Shown piece after piece: positions 26,140 to 35,078 of a stretch of DNA of 64,000 bases (position 1 is the stretch's first letter; every line of letters starts with the position of its first letter). Below the pieces are notes generated by a model. The model was not told the origin of the DNA. It saw nothing but the letters and a program-made list of their open reading frames with translations, and searched no databases. Location of the stretch: positions 124,001 to 188,000 of the forward strand of contig NZ_QVMU01000001.1 of assembly GCF_003605645.1 (NCBI RefSeq), in the 5' to 3' direction. Made by a program: the position numbers and the translations under genes. Origin of the DNA: Vibrio sinensis. Its GTDB lineage: Bacteria; Pseudomonadota; Gammaproteobacteria; Enterobacterales; Vibrionaceae.

Positions 26140-27200
26140 TGAAACGATCTTTATTTATGGTTTCTGCTATTGCGATGGCAGTATTAACGGGTTGTAAAGA
26201 GAACACAGAAGCAGTCATTGAACAGCCGCTATATGTATCCACAATTTCGGTTGATGCACCCATAAAAAGTCAATATCGCACTTTCAAAGGTTCCGTTGTT
26301 CCGGCGGAGCAAACTCAGATCGCTTTTCGTCGTGAGGGCGAAGTGCAGCATGTATTGGTTAAAGCCGGTGATGTTGTCGAAAAAGGGCAATTGCTCGCGA
26401 AGCTTGATGGAAATAAAGAGACGCAGGCGTTGAATGATGCACAAGCACAATATTCGCTGACAACTCGTCAACTTAAACGTGGTCAAGATCTTTATGACCG
26501 CCAAATGATTTCGAAAGCAGAGTTGGATGAGTTGATGGCGAACAAAGCGTTGGCACAAGCGAACTTCAATAATGCAACGAACCAACTTAGCTATACCAGT
26601 CTATTCTCCCCATTTTCTGGCAAAGTTTCAGATGTGTTTAAAGAACGTTTTGAACGTGTCGCGATCGGTGAACCTGTATTGAATGTTTACCAAAACGACA
26701 AGGTATACGTTCGCATAGAGCTTTCTGACACCGTATCAGCCATGGTCAATCCTAATTCGCAAAACATGAGTTACCAGCCATTAGCGACGTTTTCTGGTGT
26801 TGAAAAAAACTATCCATTGGATTACTTGGAGCATACCAGTGAACCCAATGAACAAACGCAAACTTACCAGATGTACCTAACGATGCTACAACCTGAGCAT
26901 GAGATTTTGCCGGGCACCAGCGTGAGTGTTTCTGTTGATATGGTGAAAGCAGGAATTTCAGCAATTGACGGCTACAACATACCAATGACATCACTCCAAG
27001 CTGGCAATCAAGAGGGGGAGTTTTTTGTTTGGAAGTTGGTGGGCGATAAAGTGACGAAACGCCCAGTGACGATTGAACAGGTGAACGGCCGTGGTGTTAT
27101 CGTTTCCTCTGGTGTGGTTGAGGGAGATGTATTAGTCAATTCGAGCTTACGCAAATTGCGTGAAGGGAAACATGTCGATGTTGTGGAGAAAAACCAATAA
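26139..27200 (+). CDS. RND efflux periplasmic adaptor (second of two), lipoprotein
   Basis: 353 aa. The lipoprotein signal ends at LTGC (near residue 19). The same adaptor fold is present, with IAFRREGEVQHVLVKAGDVV and LFSPFSGKVSDVFKE as the two lipoyl halves. Both ends overlap neighbours by one base (TAATG at 26139 and again at 27200), so all three pump genes are translationally coupled. Two unlike adaptors for one RND pump is the arrangement of P. aeruginosa TriABC, where both are required, and of some Vibrio Vme operons. Confidence 0.85.
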   Translation: MKRSLFMVSAIAMAVLTGCKENTEAVIEQPLYVSTISVDAPIKSQYRTFKGSVVPAEQTQIAFRREGEVQHVLVKAGDVVEKGQLLAKLDGNKETQALNDAQAQYSLTTRQLKRGQDLYDRQMISKAELDELMANKALAQANFNNATNQLSYTSLFSPFSGKVSDVFKERFERVAIGEPVLNVYQNDKVYVRIELSDTVSAMVNPNSQNMSYQPLATFSGVEKNYPLDYLEHTSEPNEQTQTYQMYLTMLQPEHEILPGTSVSVSVDMVKAGISAIDGYNIPMTSLQAGNQEGEFFVWKLVGDKVTKRPVTIEQVNGRGVIVSSGVVEGDVLVNSSLRKLREGKHVDVVEKNQ

Positions 27201-30200
27201 TGAACATTGCTGAATATTCAATAAAGAACAAAGTCATCAGTTGGCTGTTCATCATTATTTTAGCCATTGGCGGCGTTATTTCATTTCTTGATCTTGGGCG
27301 TTTAGAAGACCCTGCTTTTACCATCAAAGATGCGATGATAATTGCGACTTACCCAGGGGCGAGTTCTCAGGAAGTTGAGGAAGAACTTACATATCCGCTT
27401 GAAAAAGAAATTCGTAAGTTACCTTATATTGATAAAATCACATCGACATCTTCAAATGGAATGTCACAGATCATGGTCAGTATGAGCCTGAACTATGGCC
27501 CGGATGAGTTGCCACAGATTTGGGATGAAATGCGACGTAAAATCAACGATCTGCGACCAACTTTACCGCAAGGTGTGCAATCTCTGCAGATTATTGATGA
27601 TTTTGGCGATGTTTACGGCGTGATGTTGATGTTGGTCGGGGATGATTACGACTATGTTGAGCTGAAACGTTACGCTGATCAATTGACTCGTGAACTTGAG
27701 TTGGTTGAGGGGGTTGGTAAAGTCGATATTGCTGGCGCCCAGCAAGAGATGTTGTTCGTCGAAATTTCGCTCGACCGCTTAGCTGCTTTGAATTTGGATA
27801 TGAATGTTATCGCGACACTGCTTAACCAGCAGAACAATGTTGTGTCTGCTGGTGAGGTGATGGTGAACGGGGAAAGCCTCGTGATCCGACCAAGCGGTAC
27901 CTTGAATTCAGTAGAAGCGTTGGAAAACCTTATCATTCATGGGCGTGACACGGGCAATTTAATTCGCTTAAAAGACGTTGCTGATATTAGCCGTGGTATT
28001 CAAGAAAAACCGGGCAATGTCATTCTGTTTAACGGCAAGAAAGCGATCAATATCGGTATCTCGTTTGCTGCGGGCGTGAATGTGGTTGAAGTAGGGCAGC
28101 GCGTAGAGGCTGAACTTGCCAGCCTCGAAACCATTAAGCCTACCGGCATCGATATGAGTTACTTCTACAATCAGTCACAAGAGGTTGATAACTCGGTTCA
28201 AGCATTTGTAATTAGCTTGCTTGAAGCGGTCGCTATTGTGATTATTGTACTGCTATTTACCATGGGTCTACGCAGTGGATTGATTATCGGTTTAGTTTTG
28301 CTACTGACGGTATTTGGCACCTTTATTTTGATGAACTACAACAACATAGAATTGCATCGGATCTCTTTAGGCGCATTAATTATTGCGCTAGGGATGCTGG
28401 TGGATAACGCTATTGTTGTTGTGGAAGGCATACTGGTAGGCATTAAAAGAGGACGAACGAAGATCCAAGCCGCTGCTGACATTGTAAAGCAGACACAATG
28501 GCCGTTGTTAGGTGCAACGGTTATTGCGATTACCGCTTTTGCCCCGATCGGTTTGTCTGAAGATGCGACAGGCGAGTTCATGGGGTCGCTATTCTGGGTG
28601 CTATGTTTCTCGTTATTCTTGAGTTGGGTTACCGCCATTACACTGACGCCGTTCTTAGCGGATCTTCTGTTAAAAGATGAGGAAAAAGGGGCACAAATTT
28701 CAGACGAAGACCTTTACAAAGGTTGGTTGTTCGCTGTGTTCAAAATAATCCTAAAATTCGCATTGAGATTTCGTTGGTTAACCGTTGGCAGCATGATTGC
28801 ATTACTTGTTGGTGCCGTTGTAGCGTTTGGCAGTGTTAAGCAGCAGTTTTTCCCACCGTCTAATACGCCGATGTTCTATGTTGATATGTGGATGCCAGAG
28901 GGGACGGATATTCGCGAAACGATCAAAAAGGCTGAAGAAGTTGAAAGCTATATTCGCCAGCAAGAGAGTATTGATTTTGTTTCCGCTTCGATTGGTCAAG
29001 GTTTGCAGCGTTTCTCATTAACTTATCAACCAGAGAAAAGCTATGAAGCTTATGCACAGTTCCAAGTTCGAACTATCGAACGTGAGAGCATGTTTGAGCT
29101 ACTGCATCATTTGGATAAAAACTTAGCGAAAGCGTTCGATAAGCCAACATTCCAGCTTAAGCTTATGGAGTTTGGCCCGTCTCCAGCATCGAAAATCGAA
29201 GCACGTATTACTGGCGCGGATCCTCAAGTTTTACGTGAACTTGCAGTGCAAGTTGAGGATGTTTTTCATACCGATCCGGGGGCACGTAATATCCGCCATG
29301 ACTGGCGTGAACGCACCAAAGAATTGGTACCGGTATTTAACGAATCAAAAGCACGTCGCTTAGGTATTTCAAAAGAGGATTTATCAAGAACACTGCAAAT
29401 GGCATTTGGGGGTAATACCCTTGGCTTCTTGCGCGATGGTACAGATACGCTCCCTATTTTGGCTCGTCTTCCGGAAGCAGAACGTGTTGATTTTGAATCA
29501 CTTCAAAACGTAAATATTTGGAGCCCATCGTTACAGAGTTACATTCCAGTCGATCAAGTTATTGATGGCGTGAAACTGGATTGGGAAGAGCCGTTGATTC
29601 AACGTCGTGACCGTAAACGTACGTTGTCGGTGCTTGCTGACCATGATGTGTTGAGTGAGGACACGGCAGCGAGTTTGTTTACTCGAGTTCAGCCTAAAAT
29701 AATGGCATTGCCGCTACCAGCAGGTTATGAAATTACTTGGGGTGGTGAATATGAGTCTACGGTTGATGCACAAGAGGGATTATTTGGCTCATTGCCAATG
29801 GGCTATTTGTTGATGTTTATCATCACAATATTGCTGTTTAATTCAGTTAAAAAGCCGTTGGTTATTTGGTTTACAGTACCGCTCTCTATCATCGGTGTTT
29901 CGTTTGGCCTGCTTACGACCAATATGCCATTTAGTTTCACAGCATTTCTTGGACTATTGAGTTTAAGCGGTATGATTTTGAAAAATGGTATTGTATTGCT
30001 TGATCAGATAAACCTTGAGCTTGAGTCAGGAAAAGATCCTTACTTAGCGATAGTCGACAGTGCTATTAGCCGTGTTCGCCCGGTCAGTATGGCGGCCCTG
30101 ACGACTATCTTAGGCATGATTCCATTGGTGTTTGATGCATTCTTCGGCTCAATGGCGATTACGATTATGGCGGGTCTTGGTTTTGCTACGGTACTAACAT

Positions 30201-30259
30201 TGATTGTTGTTCCTGTCATGTTTGCGATTTTGTACAGGATTAAACCAGCTACGGTATAG
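27200..30259 (+). CDS. RND (HAE-1) efflux permease
   Basis: 1019 aa, a full-length RND pump with 12 predicted helices and two large periplasmic loops. TM4 reads LGMLVDNAIVVVEG: one of the two Asp residues used for proton relay in AcrB is replaced by Asn, as is common in TriC-like members. It exports drugs, detergents or toxic metabolites using the proton gradient; the substrate is not predictable. It is third in a coupled operon under the TetR palindrome, and a strong terminator follows. Confidence 0.88.
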   Translation: MNIAEYSIKNKVISWLFIIILAIGGVISFLDLGRLEDPAFTIKDAMIIATYPGASSQEVEEELTYPLEKEIRKLPYIDKITSTSSNGMSQIMVSMSLNYGPDELPQIWDEMRRKINDLRPTLPQGVQSLQIIDDFGDVYGVMLMLVGDDYDYVELKRYADQLTRELELVEGVGKVDIAGAQQEMLFVEISLDRLAALNLDMNVIATLLNQQNNVVSAGEVMVNGESLVIRPSGTLNSVEALENLIIHGRDTGNLIRLKDVADISRGIQEKPGNVILFNGKKAINIGISFAAGVNVVEVGQRVEAELASLETIKPTGIDMSYFYNQSQEVDNSVQAFVISLLEAVAIVIIVLLFTMGLRSGLIIGLVLLLTVFGTFILMNYNNIELHRISLGALIIALGMLVDNAIVVVEGILVGIKRGRTKIQAAADIVKQTQWPLLGATVIAITAFAPIGLSEDATGEFMGSLFWVLCFSLFLSWVTAITLTPFLADLLLKDEEKGAQISDEDLYKGWLFAVFKIILKFALRFRWLTVGSMIALLVGAVVAFGSVKQQFFPPSNTPMFYVDMWMPEGTDIRETIKKAEEVESYIRQQESIDFVSASIGQGLQRFSLTYQPEKSYEAYAQFQVRTIERESMFELLHHLDKNLAKAFDKPTFQLKLMEFGPSPASKIEARITGADPQVLRELAVQVEDVFHTDPGARNIRHDWRERTKELVPVFNESKARRLGISKEDLSRTLQMAFGGNTLGFLRDGTDTLPILARLPEAERVDFESLQNVNIWSPSLQSYIPVDQVIDGVKLDWEEPLIQRRDRKRTLSVLADHDVLSEDTAASLFTRVQPKIMALPLPAGYEITWGGEYESTVDAQEGLFGSLPMGYLLMFIITILLFNSVKKPLVIWFTVPLSIIGVSFGLLTTNMPFSFTAFLGLLSLSGMILKNGIVLLDQINLELESGKDPYLAIVDSAISRVRPVSMAALTTILGMIPLVFDAFFGSMAITIMAGLGFATVLTLIVVPVMFAILYRIKPATV

Positions 30260-30281
30260 ACGTTCAATTCGATAAACATTC

Positions 30282-30310
30282 AGCCCTGAGGTTTTCCTCA
30301 GGGCTTTTTT
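30282..30310 (+). terminator. rho-independent terminator of the RND operon
   Basis: AGCCCTGAGG (30282-30291) pairs perfectly with CCTCAGGGCT (30296-30305) around TTTT and is followed by TTTTT. Confidence 0.92.
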
Positions 30311-30394
30311 GATGGCGTAACTCATAGAAATAAACAATTAATGATGAGATAAACGATCACATCATGACATCTCTAGTTTCAGTAATCTGGCTAA

Positions 30395-31015
30395 CTACTT
30401 ATTAGGTATATGCAGATCGAGTCGCCCATAAATATAAGCGAGTTCGGCTACCGTTTTTGCGCAGAGTTTTTTCAATAAGCTTGCACGATGCACTTCCACA
30501 GTACGCATCGCAATACACAGCTCATCAGCAATCCGGATATTTCGCTTACCGGCAATGATTAAACGTAGAATGTCTTTTTCTCTGGGGGTCAATGTTTCAT
30601 AAGCAGATTTGACAATAGCAATATCTACATTAGCAGCTGACTGGGTTTGCCCTTTCAAAATTGCTTGGGCTAATTCATCGCCTTTTACCGGCTTTTGAAA
30701 GAAATTTACGGCTCCTGCTTGCAGCGCATCGACTGCCATAGGTACATCACCATGACCAGTCAGGTAAATAACAGCGAGTGGACTTTTTTCATCATTAAGA
30801 ATTTGATGTACCTGTTGACCACGAAGATTTGGCATTCGGCTATCAAGAATGACACAACCTGCTTTCGCAATATCCACGTTATTAAGAAAGTCTAAACCAT
30901 CTGAAAATGTCGTCACCGAGAAATCATGCTCTTCCAACATAAAAGCCAGTGAGTCGCGAACAGATTCGTTGTCATCGACCACATAAACAGGTAGGTTTTT
31001 GTCACTGCTGTTCAT
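30395..31015 (-). CDS. ttrR: tetrathionate response regulator TtrR
   Basis: 206 aa. The receiver domain has VDDNE, phosphoacceptor Asp 58 (VILDSRMPN) and Lys in FQKPV. The LuxR/FixJ helix-turn-helix covers about 138-200 (LTPREKDILRLIIAGKRN, IAMRTVEVHR). It lies directly after ttrS: the ttrS stop codon abuts this ATG, and GGAG lies upstream. It should activate the divergent ttrBCA operon when TtrS detects tetrathionate. Confidence 0.9.
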   Translation of the reverse strand: MNSSDKNLPVYVVDDNESVRDSLAFMLEEHDFSVTTFSDGLDFLNNVDIAKAGCVILDSRMPNLRGQQVHQILNDEKSPLAVIYLTGHGDVPMAVDALQAGAVNFFQKPVKGDELAQAILKGQTQSAANVDIAIVKSAYETLTPREKDILRLIIAGKRNIRIADELCIAMRTVEVHRASLLKKLCAKTVAELAYIYGRLDLHIPNK

Positions 31016-32998
31016 TTATTTCTCCTGTGGAATGTCATGGTGGCTTCTTTTTTTGGCATCGTCTAATGTTATGGCGTTTGTTACGTCCGCATTTTTAGTT
31101 GCTTGGTCGACGGTTTGATAAGGTAGTGTTAGCTCAACGAAGCAACCATGTGGCTGAATTGAGCGAATGAGAAATTCCCCACCATGTGCTTCCATCACAT
31201 CGCGGCATATTGCCAAACCTAAACCGAGTCCATCTTGTTTTGTTGTTGTGAATGCGAGAGTCGGGTTGTCATGTTCTAAACCAGTGCCATTATCAGTAAT
31301 TCCAATTGAGACGCCATGCGCGAGATACTGGGTATGTAGCGAAATTTGAGCGATAAAATATCCGTTCTGACTTGCTTTGTCATTGTCGCTATACATGATA
31401 CAAGCATCAATAGCGTTATTGATGACATTAACCAGTACTTGCTGCAAACCCACAGTATCAACAGTTAAATCTCGTCGTCGTCCATCGCAATGACGAACAA
31501 TTTCGATGCCTTGTTTTTGCAGACGAAAGTTAAGTAGTTCGAGAGTGTCTGCAATTAATTGCTCGATGTTACAAGCTTCTATGGTCACGCTGCGCTTTTT
31601 GATGAGTGTTCTTAAGCGACGAACAATCGCATCAGCATGATCAACTTGGGTTTGGATCTTCTCTAATACGGGAATGATGTCTTCATATGGACGCTTCTTT
31701 GCTAAGCGCAATAAGCCCCCCTCACTATAATTTCGAATGGCAGCTAATGGTTGATTGATTTCATGGGCTACGCTACTGCCCAGTTCACCCACAATGGCGA
31801 CACGTTGTGAGTGTTCTAGCATCTCACTTTTTTCTTTTAAACGTGACAAGGTTTGCGCTAATGCTTGTTTACTCTTACTAAAACGATATTCAAGCCAGAA
31901 GTGGTAAATATTAAGCACAATAACAAACAGAAACAGTGCCCATGCCCATTCCTGATGAGTACGTAACCAACGCAGTCCATCTTTCCACCAGGCTTGTTGT
32001 AACGGATGAAGATCCATTGCTTGATAAAGCTTATCGATTGATAACAAACTCATTGGCGAGGTCCAGCCAGAAGCTTTTGCAGCAATAGCTGCTGGGTTAT
32101 CTTCAGGCATCGCAAGCAGTACTCGGCTGATTTTTTTGGCTAATTGCGGCGATCCTCGTTCCGTTTTAGCGAACGACCAATTCGGATAAAGCGGTGTCGA
32201 GACAGCGCAACCACTTGTCACGATATTGGAGGGCGTCAGCACGCGCAACAGGCCTTGCTCGATTAAACCCTCACTCTCCATTTGTTCCAAAAGGCAGGCG
32301 GGCACGACCGCCGCTTCGACAGTGCGATCTCGTAACTGATATAGATTGGCATCGATTGGAAAGCCTAAGTAACGAACATCTGAAAAGAAATCATTGGGAT
32401 TTAACCCTTGCTCGATCACTTCGTACCTCAGGGTTAGGTAGCCCCCAAAAGCATTCTCAGACACGGCCGCGATGGGCTGACCCGCAACATGATTTAAAGC
32501 GGTGTAGTTTGAATCTGAGCGTACGACCAAAGCTGAACCAATACCGTAGTTGGAATTTTCAGGCGCTTGGCTGGTGAGTGTCGCTATCCAAGATAAAGCA
32601 TATTGACGGCCTAAACGTACCGCTTGGCCTGGGTTAGTTAGAATGAAGTCTATGCTTTGCTTTTCCACTGCTTTAGTCATGCCATCTAGGTCGAGTGGTG
32701 TGAGCACAAAATGCGTATCGGGAATTTGCTGATTTAACCAGTTAATCGTAGGTTGCCAACGCTGCATCGCATACAGATGGCCGCGGATAGCTAATACGCC
32801 GACATTAACTTGCGGTTTCACTATTGAACTTACGGCTGAGCTTTCACTTGATACGGTGTTTAGTGCCGCGTCCGGTTTTAGTGCCTTGTCCAGTTTTAGT
32901 GGCTGCGCGTAAGCTATTCCGGCGATTAAGCCGATAACAACAGTCCATAAGCGAATAACAATAATCAATAAGCGAATGACATTGGGCGTGGTCTTCAT
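31016..32998 (-). CDS. ttrS: tetrathionate sensor kinase TtrS
   Basis: 660 aa. A signal anchor (about 8-30) is followed by an extended linker rich in Ser, Val and Ala, a PhnD-like periplasmic sensor domain (about 63-330), a transmembrane helix (about 350-368), a coiled coil, HisKA with His 412 (VAHEINQPLAAIR) and a HATPase with DNGTGL and GLGLGLAIC. Cys 235 and Cys 264 form the same Cys pair as in the paralogue at 12828. In Salmonella, TtrSR turns on ttrBCA in response to tetrathionate; the divergent ttrBCA genes here support the same role. Confidence 0.92.
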   Translation of the reverse strand: MKTTPNVIRLLIIVIRLWTVVIGLIAGIAYAQPLKLDKALKPDAALNTVSSESSAVSSIVKPQVNVGVLAIRGHLYAMQRWQPTINWLNQQIPDTHFVLTPLDLDGMTKAVEKQSIDFILTNPGQAVRLGRQYALSWIATLTSQAPENSNYGIGSALVVRSDSNYTALNHVAGQPIAAVSENAFGGYLTLRYEVIEQGLNPNDFFSDVRYLGFPIDANLYQLRDRTVEAAVVPACLLEQMESEGLIEQGLLRVLTPSNIVTSGCAVSTPLYPNWSFAKTERGSPQLAKKISRVLLAMPEDNPAAIAAKASGWTSPMSLLSIDKLYQAMDLHPLQQAWWKDGLRWLRTHQEWAWALFLFVIVLNIYHFWLEYRFSKSKQALAQTLSRLKEKSEMLEHSQRVAIVGELGSSVAHEINQPLAAIRNYSEGGLLRLAKKRPYEDIIPVLEKIQTQVDHADAIVRRLRTLIKKRSVTIEACNIEQLIADTLELLNFRLQKQGIEIVRHCDGRRRDLTVDTVGLQQVLVNVINNAIDACIMYSDNDKASQNGYFIAQISLHTQYLAHGVSIGITDNGTGLEHDNPTLAFTTTKQDGLGLGLAICRDVMEAHGGEFLIRSIQPHGCFVELTLPYQTVDQATKNADVTNAITLDDAKKRSHHDIPQEK

Positions 32999-33062
32999 TC
33001 AGAACTTTTTTAATCCTCTGTATTTAAACGAGAGAATAACAGCAACATGGTCTGATCCACCT

Positions 33063-33076
33063 TTGTTTTAGATCAA
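33063..33076. promoter_or_regulatory. FNR-like box in the ttrS-ttrB divergent region
   Basis: TTGTTTTAGATCAA matches TTGAT-N4-ATCAA at 9 of 10 conserved positions. It lies 93 bp upstream of ttrB. Salmonella ttr is known to need FNR (OxrA) as well as TtrSR, so a box here is expected; binding itself is not shown. Confidence 0.5.
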
Positions 33077-33169
33077 CTTTGATGGCGGTATGTGGAAATC
33101 CACAATATCGATAGGAGACAACAATTCTGACAATGACCATAAGTTCTCTTCAACTTTAGTAGGTGATTT

Positions 33170-33937
33170 ATGGATAGCACCAAACGTCTTTTTCTCCGAG
33201 CCGTCAGTGCCGGTGCTGCGCTCATTCCGATTACAGGGATAGGAACGGCGACGGCAGGGACGGTAATACGCAATAACAATGAATTAGAACGCAAAGGAGA
33301 CGTAGGCAAGCGCTATGCAATGGTGGTTGATTTGCGTAAATGTGTCGGATGTCAGGCTTGTACAGTCGGTTGTAGCATCGAGAACCAAGCGCCTATCGGT
33401 CAGTTTCGTACCACGGTTAAGCAGTATGAAGTGATGCTTGATGATGGTTCTGCCACAACCAAGGAAGTGCAAGCTTTTATGTTGCCGCGCTTATGTAACC
33501 ATTGCGAGAATCCGCCTTGTGTTGCGGTATGCCCAGTACAAGCTACTTTTCAACGTGAAGACGGCATTGTTATGGTCGATAACAGTCGTTGTGTTGCGTG
33601 TGCTTATTGCGTGCAAGCTTGTCCGTACGACGCGCGTTTTATCAATGAAGAAACCTTAACTGCAGACAAATGCACTTTCTGTGCTCATCGTCTTGAAGAG
33701 GGCTTATTGCCCGCTTGCGTAGAAACTTGTGTTGGAGGGGCGCGAGTCATTGGAGACATCAACGATCCTAACAGTGAAATTCGTCGTCTAATGAGTCTGC
33801 ACCACGCCGATATTAAAGTACTCAAACCTAATGAGGGGACTAAACCCCATGTGTTCTATATCGGCATGAATGAACGCTTTACTCAGCATATTGAGGGGCA
33901 GGCTGCTATTTATGATCCGCAAGGAGAAAAAGCATGA
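33170..33937 (+). CDS. ttrB: tetrathionate reductase iron-sulfur subunit TtrB
   Basis: 255 aa. Four ferredoxin-type Cys motifs are present: CVGCQACTVGC, CNHCENPPCVAVC, CVACAYCVQAC and CTFC with later Cys. The N-terminal export signal reads TKRLFLRA, with Lys-Arg where Tat signals normally have Arg-Arg. Salmonella TtrB is the well-known natural example of such a Lys-Arg Tat signal, so this supports orthology. It carries electrons from TtrC to TtrA on the periplasmic side. It overlaps ttrC by four bases (ATGA). Confidence 0.93.
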   Translation: MDSTKRLFLRAVSAGAALIPITGIGTATAGTVIRNNNELERKGDVGKRYAMVVDLRKCVGCQACTVGCSIENQAPIGQFRTTVKQYEVMLDDGSATTKEVQAFMLPRLCNHCENPPCVAVCPVQATFQREDGIVMVDNSRCVACAYCVQACPYDARFINEETLTADKCTFCAHRLEEGLLPACVETCVGGARVIGDINDPNSEIRRLMSLHHADIKVLKPNEGTKPHVFYIGMNERFTQHIEGQAAIYDPQGEKA

Positions 33938-35061
33938 ATATAACCGAAGTACTCGTACAACCTGAGGCGATTGCTTGGCTACCGTGGGCCGTTCAATACT
34001 TTTTATATATTGGTTCAGCATACGCGGCGGCTATTTTATTTTTGATTGCGTTGCTATTTGATACTCACACTAGTCATCGACTTCGCGCAGCCTTGGTGCT
34101 GACTCTCGCCATTGGATCAATAGTTGGTCCGTTAGCTTTAACGGGTGATCTACATCAGCCTGGACGTGCTTGGCATTTTTACGCACATTTGACACCGTGG
34201 TCATGGATGTCACTTGGGTCACTTTTCTTACCGTTATTTTCTGGTTTAGCCGTCGCGACGGCGTGGTTGTATTTGCGTGATGACCTGATGAGTTTAGAAA
34301 CGCAATCAGGCAAGATTTTCCCATTATTATCTAAGCTGTCGCTAGGTCGTTGGAAAACAAGTCGTCAACTGATGTTGAGTTGTGCTGTTATCACTGTTTT
34401 TTCAGGTCTTTCTATCGCGCTCTACACTGGCGCTGAAATTGCGATAGTACAATCCCGTTCACTATGGAATCAACCCGCATCACCTGTGATTTGGTTCATT
34501 ACTGCATTTTTGGGTGCGATAGGCTTTTCGTTACTGATATGGTTAATGATTCCATCAACGTCAAAAAAATTGACCTCGAGTGATACTCGCCTGCTAAGAC
34601 AAACCACCACTATAAGTGGCGTGTTAACCTTGCTACTTATTCCAATTTGGGCTTCAAACAACGCCAACTTCGCGCTATATGGTAGCCCGATATGGGTCAA
34701 GCACATTGCGTTACTCACGACGCTTTTATTAGGTTGTGTATTGTTGGCATTATTTACCTTACGCGATACGAAACGTCACTTGATAGGTGTCCTTATTACA
34801 TCCCTTATTGCGATTACAACTGCATGGGCAGTGCGCTGGGTAACAATGATGGAAGTACAAACCATCGCGAAATTTGATGTTGGACCGTATCCCTATGACT
34901 TACCCTCTGGGGGGAATGGATTGCTCGGCATTATTGGTATGTTTGGCCTATGGCTTGCGCTAGCGTTATTTGGTTCTGAGTTAGTCAAACCAAAACTAAA
35001 GTCAAAGCTAAAGCGCGATACAAACACATTGGCTAATGAAACAGCCGTTACCAAACACTGA
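33934..35061 (+). CDS. ttrC: tetrathionate reductase membrane subunit TtrC
   Basis: 375 aa, an NrfD/PsrC-type integral membrane protein with about nine helices. The segment DLHQPGRAWHFYAHLTPWSWMSLG matches the NrfD-family quinol-site region. It oxidises menaquinol and passes electrons to TtrB. The C-terminus is hydrophilic and Lys-rich. It is translationally coupled to ttrB and followed 17 bp later by ttrA. Confidence 0.9.
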   Translation: MNITEVLVQPEAIAWLPWAVQYFLYIGSAYAAAILFLIALLFDTHTSHRLRAALVLTLAIGSIVGPLALTGDLHQPGRAWHFYAHLTPWSWMSLGSLFLPLFSGLAVATAWLYLRDDLMSLETQSGKIFPLLSKLSLGRWKTSRQLMLSCAVITVFSGLSIALYTGAEIAIVQSRSLWNQPASPVIWFITAFLGAIGFSLLIWLMIPSTSKKLTSSDTRLLRQTTTISGVLTLLLIPIWASNNANFALYGSPIWVKHIALLTTLLLGCVLLALFTLRDTKRHLIGVLITSLIAITTAWAVRWVTMMEVQTIAKFDVGPYPYDLPSGGNGLLGIIGMFGLWLALALFGSELVKPKLKSKLKRDTNTLANETAVTKH

Positions 35062-35078
35062 TTTAAGAGGATTTCATT

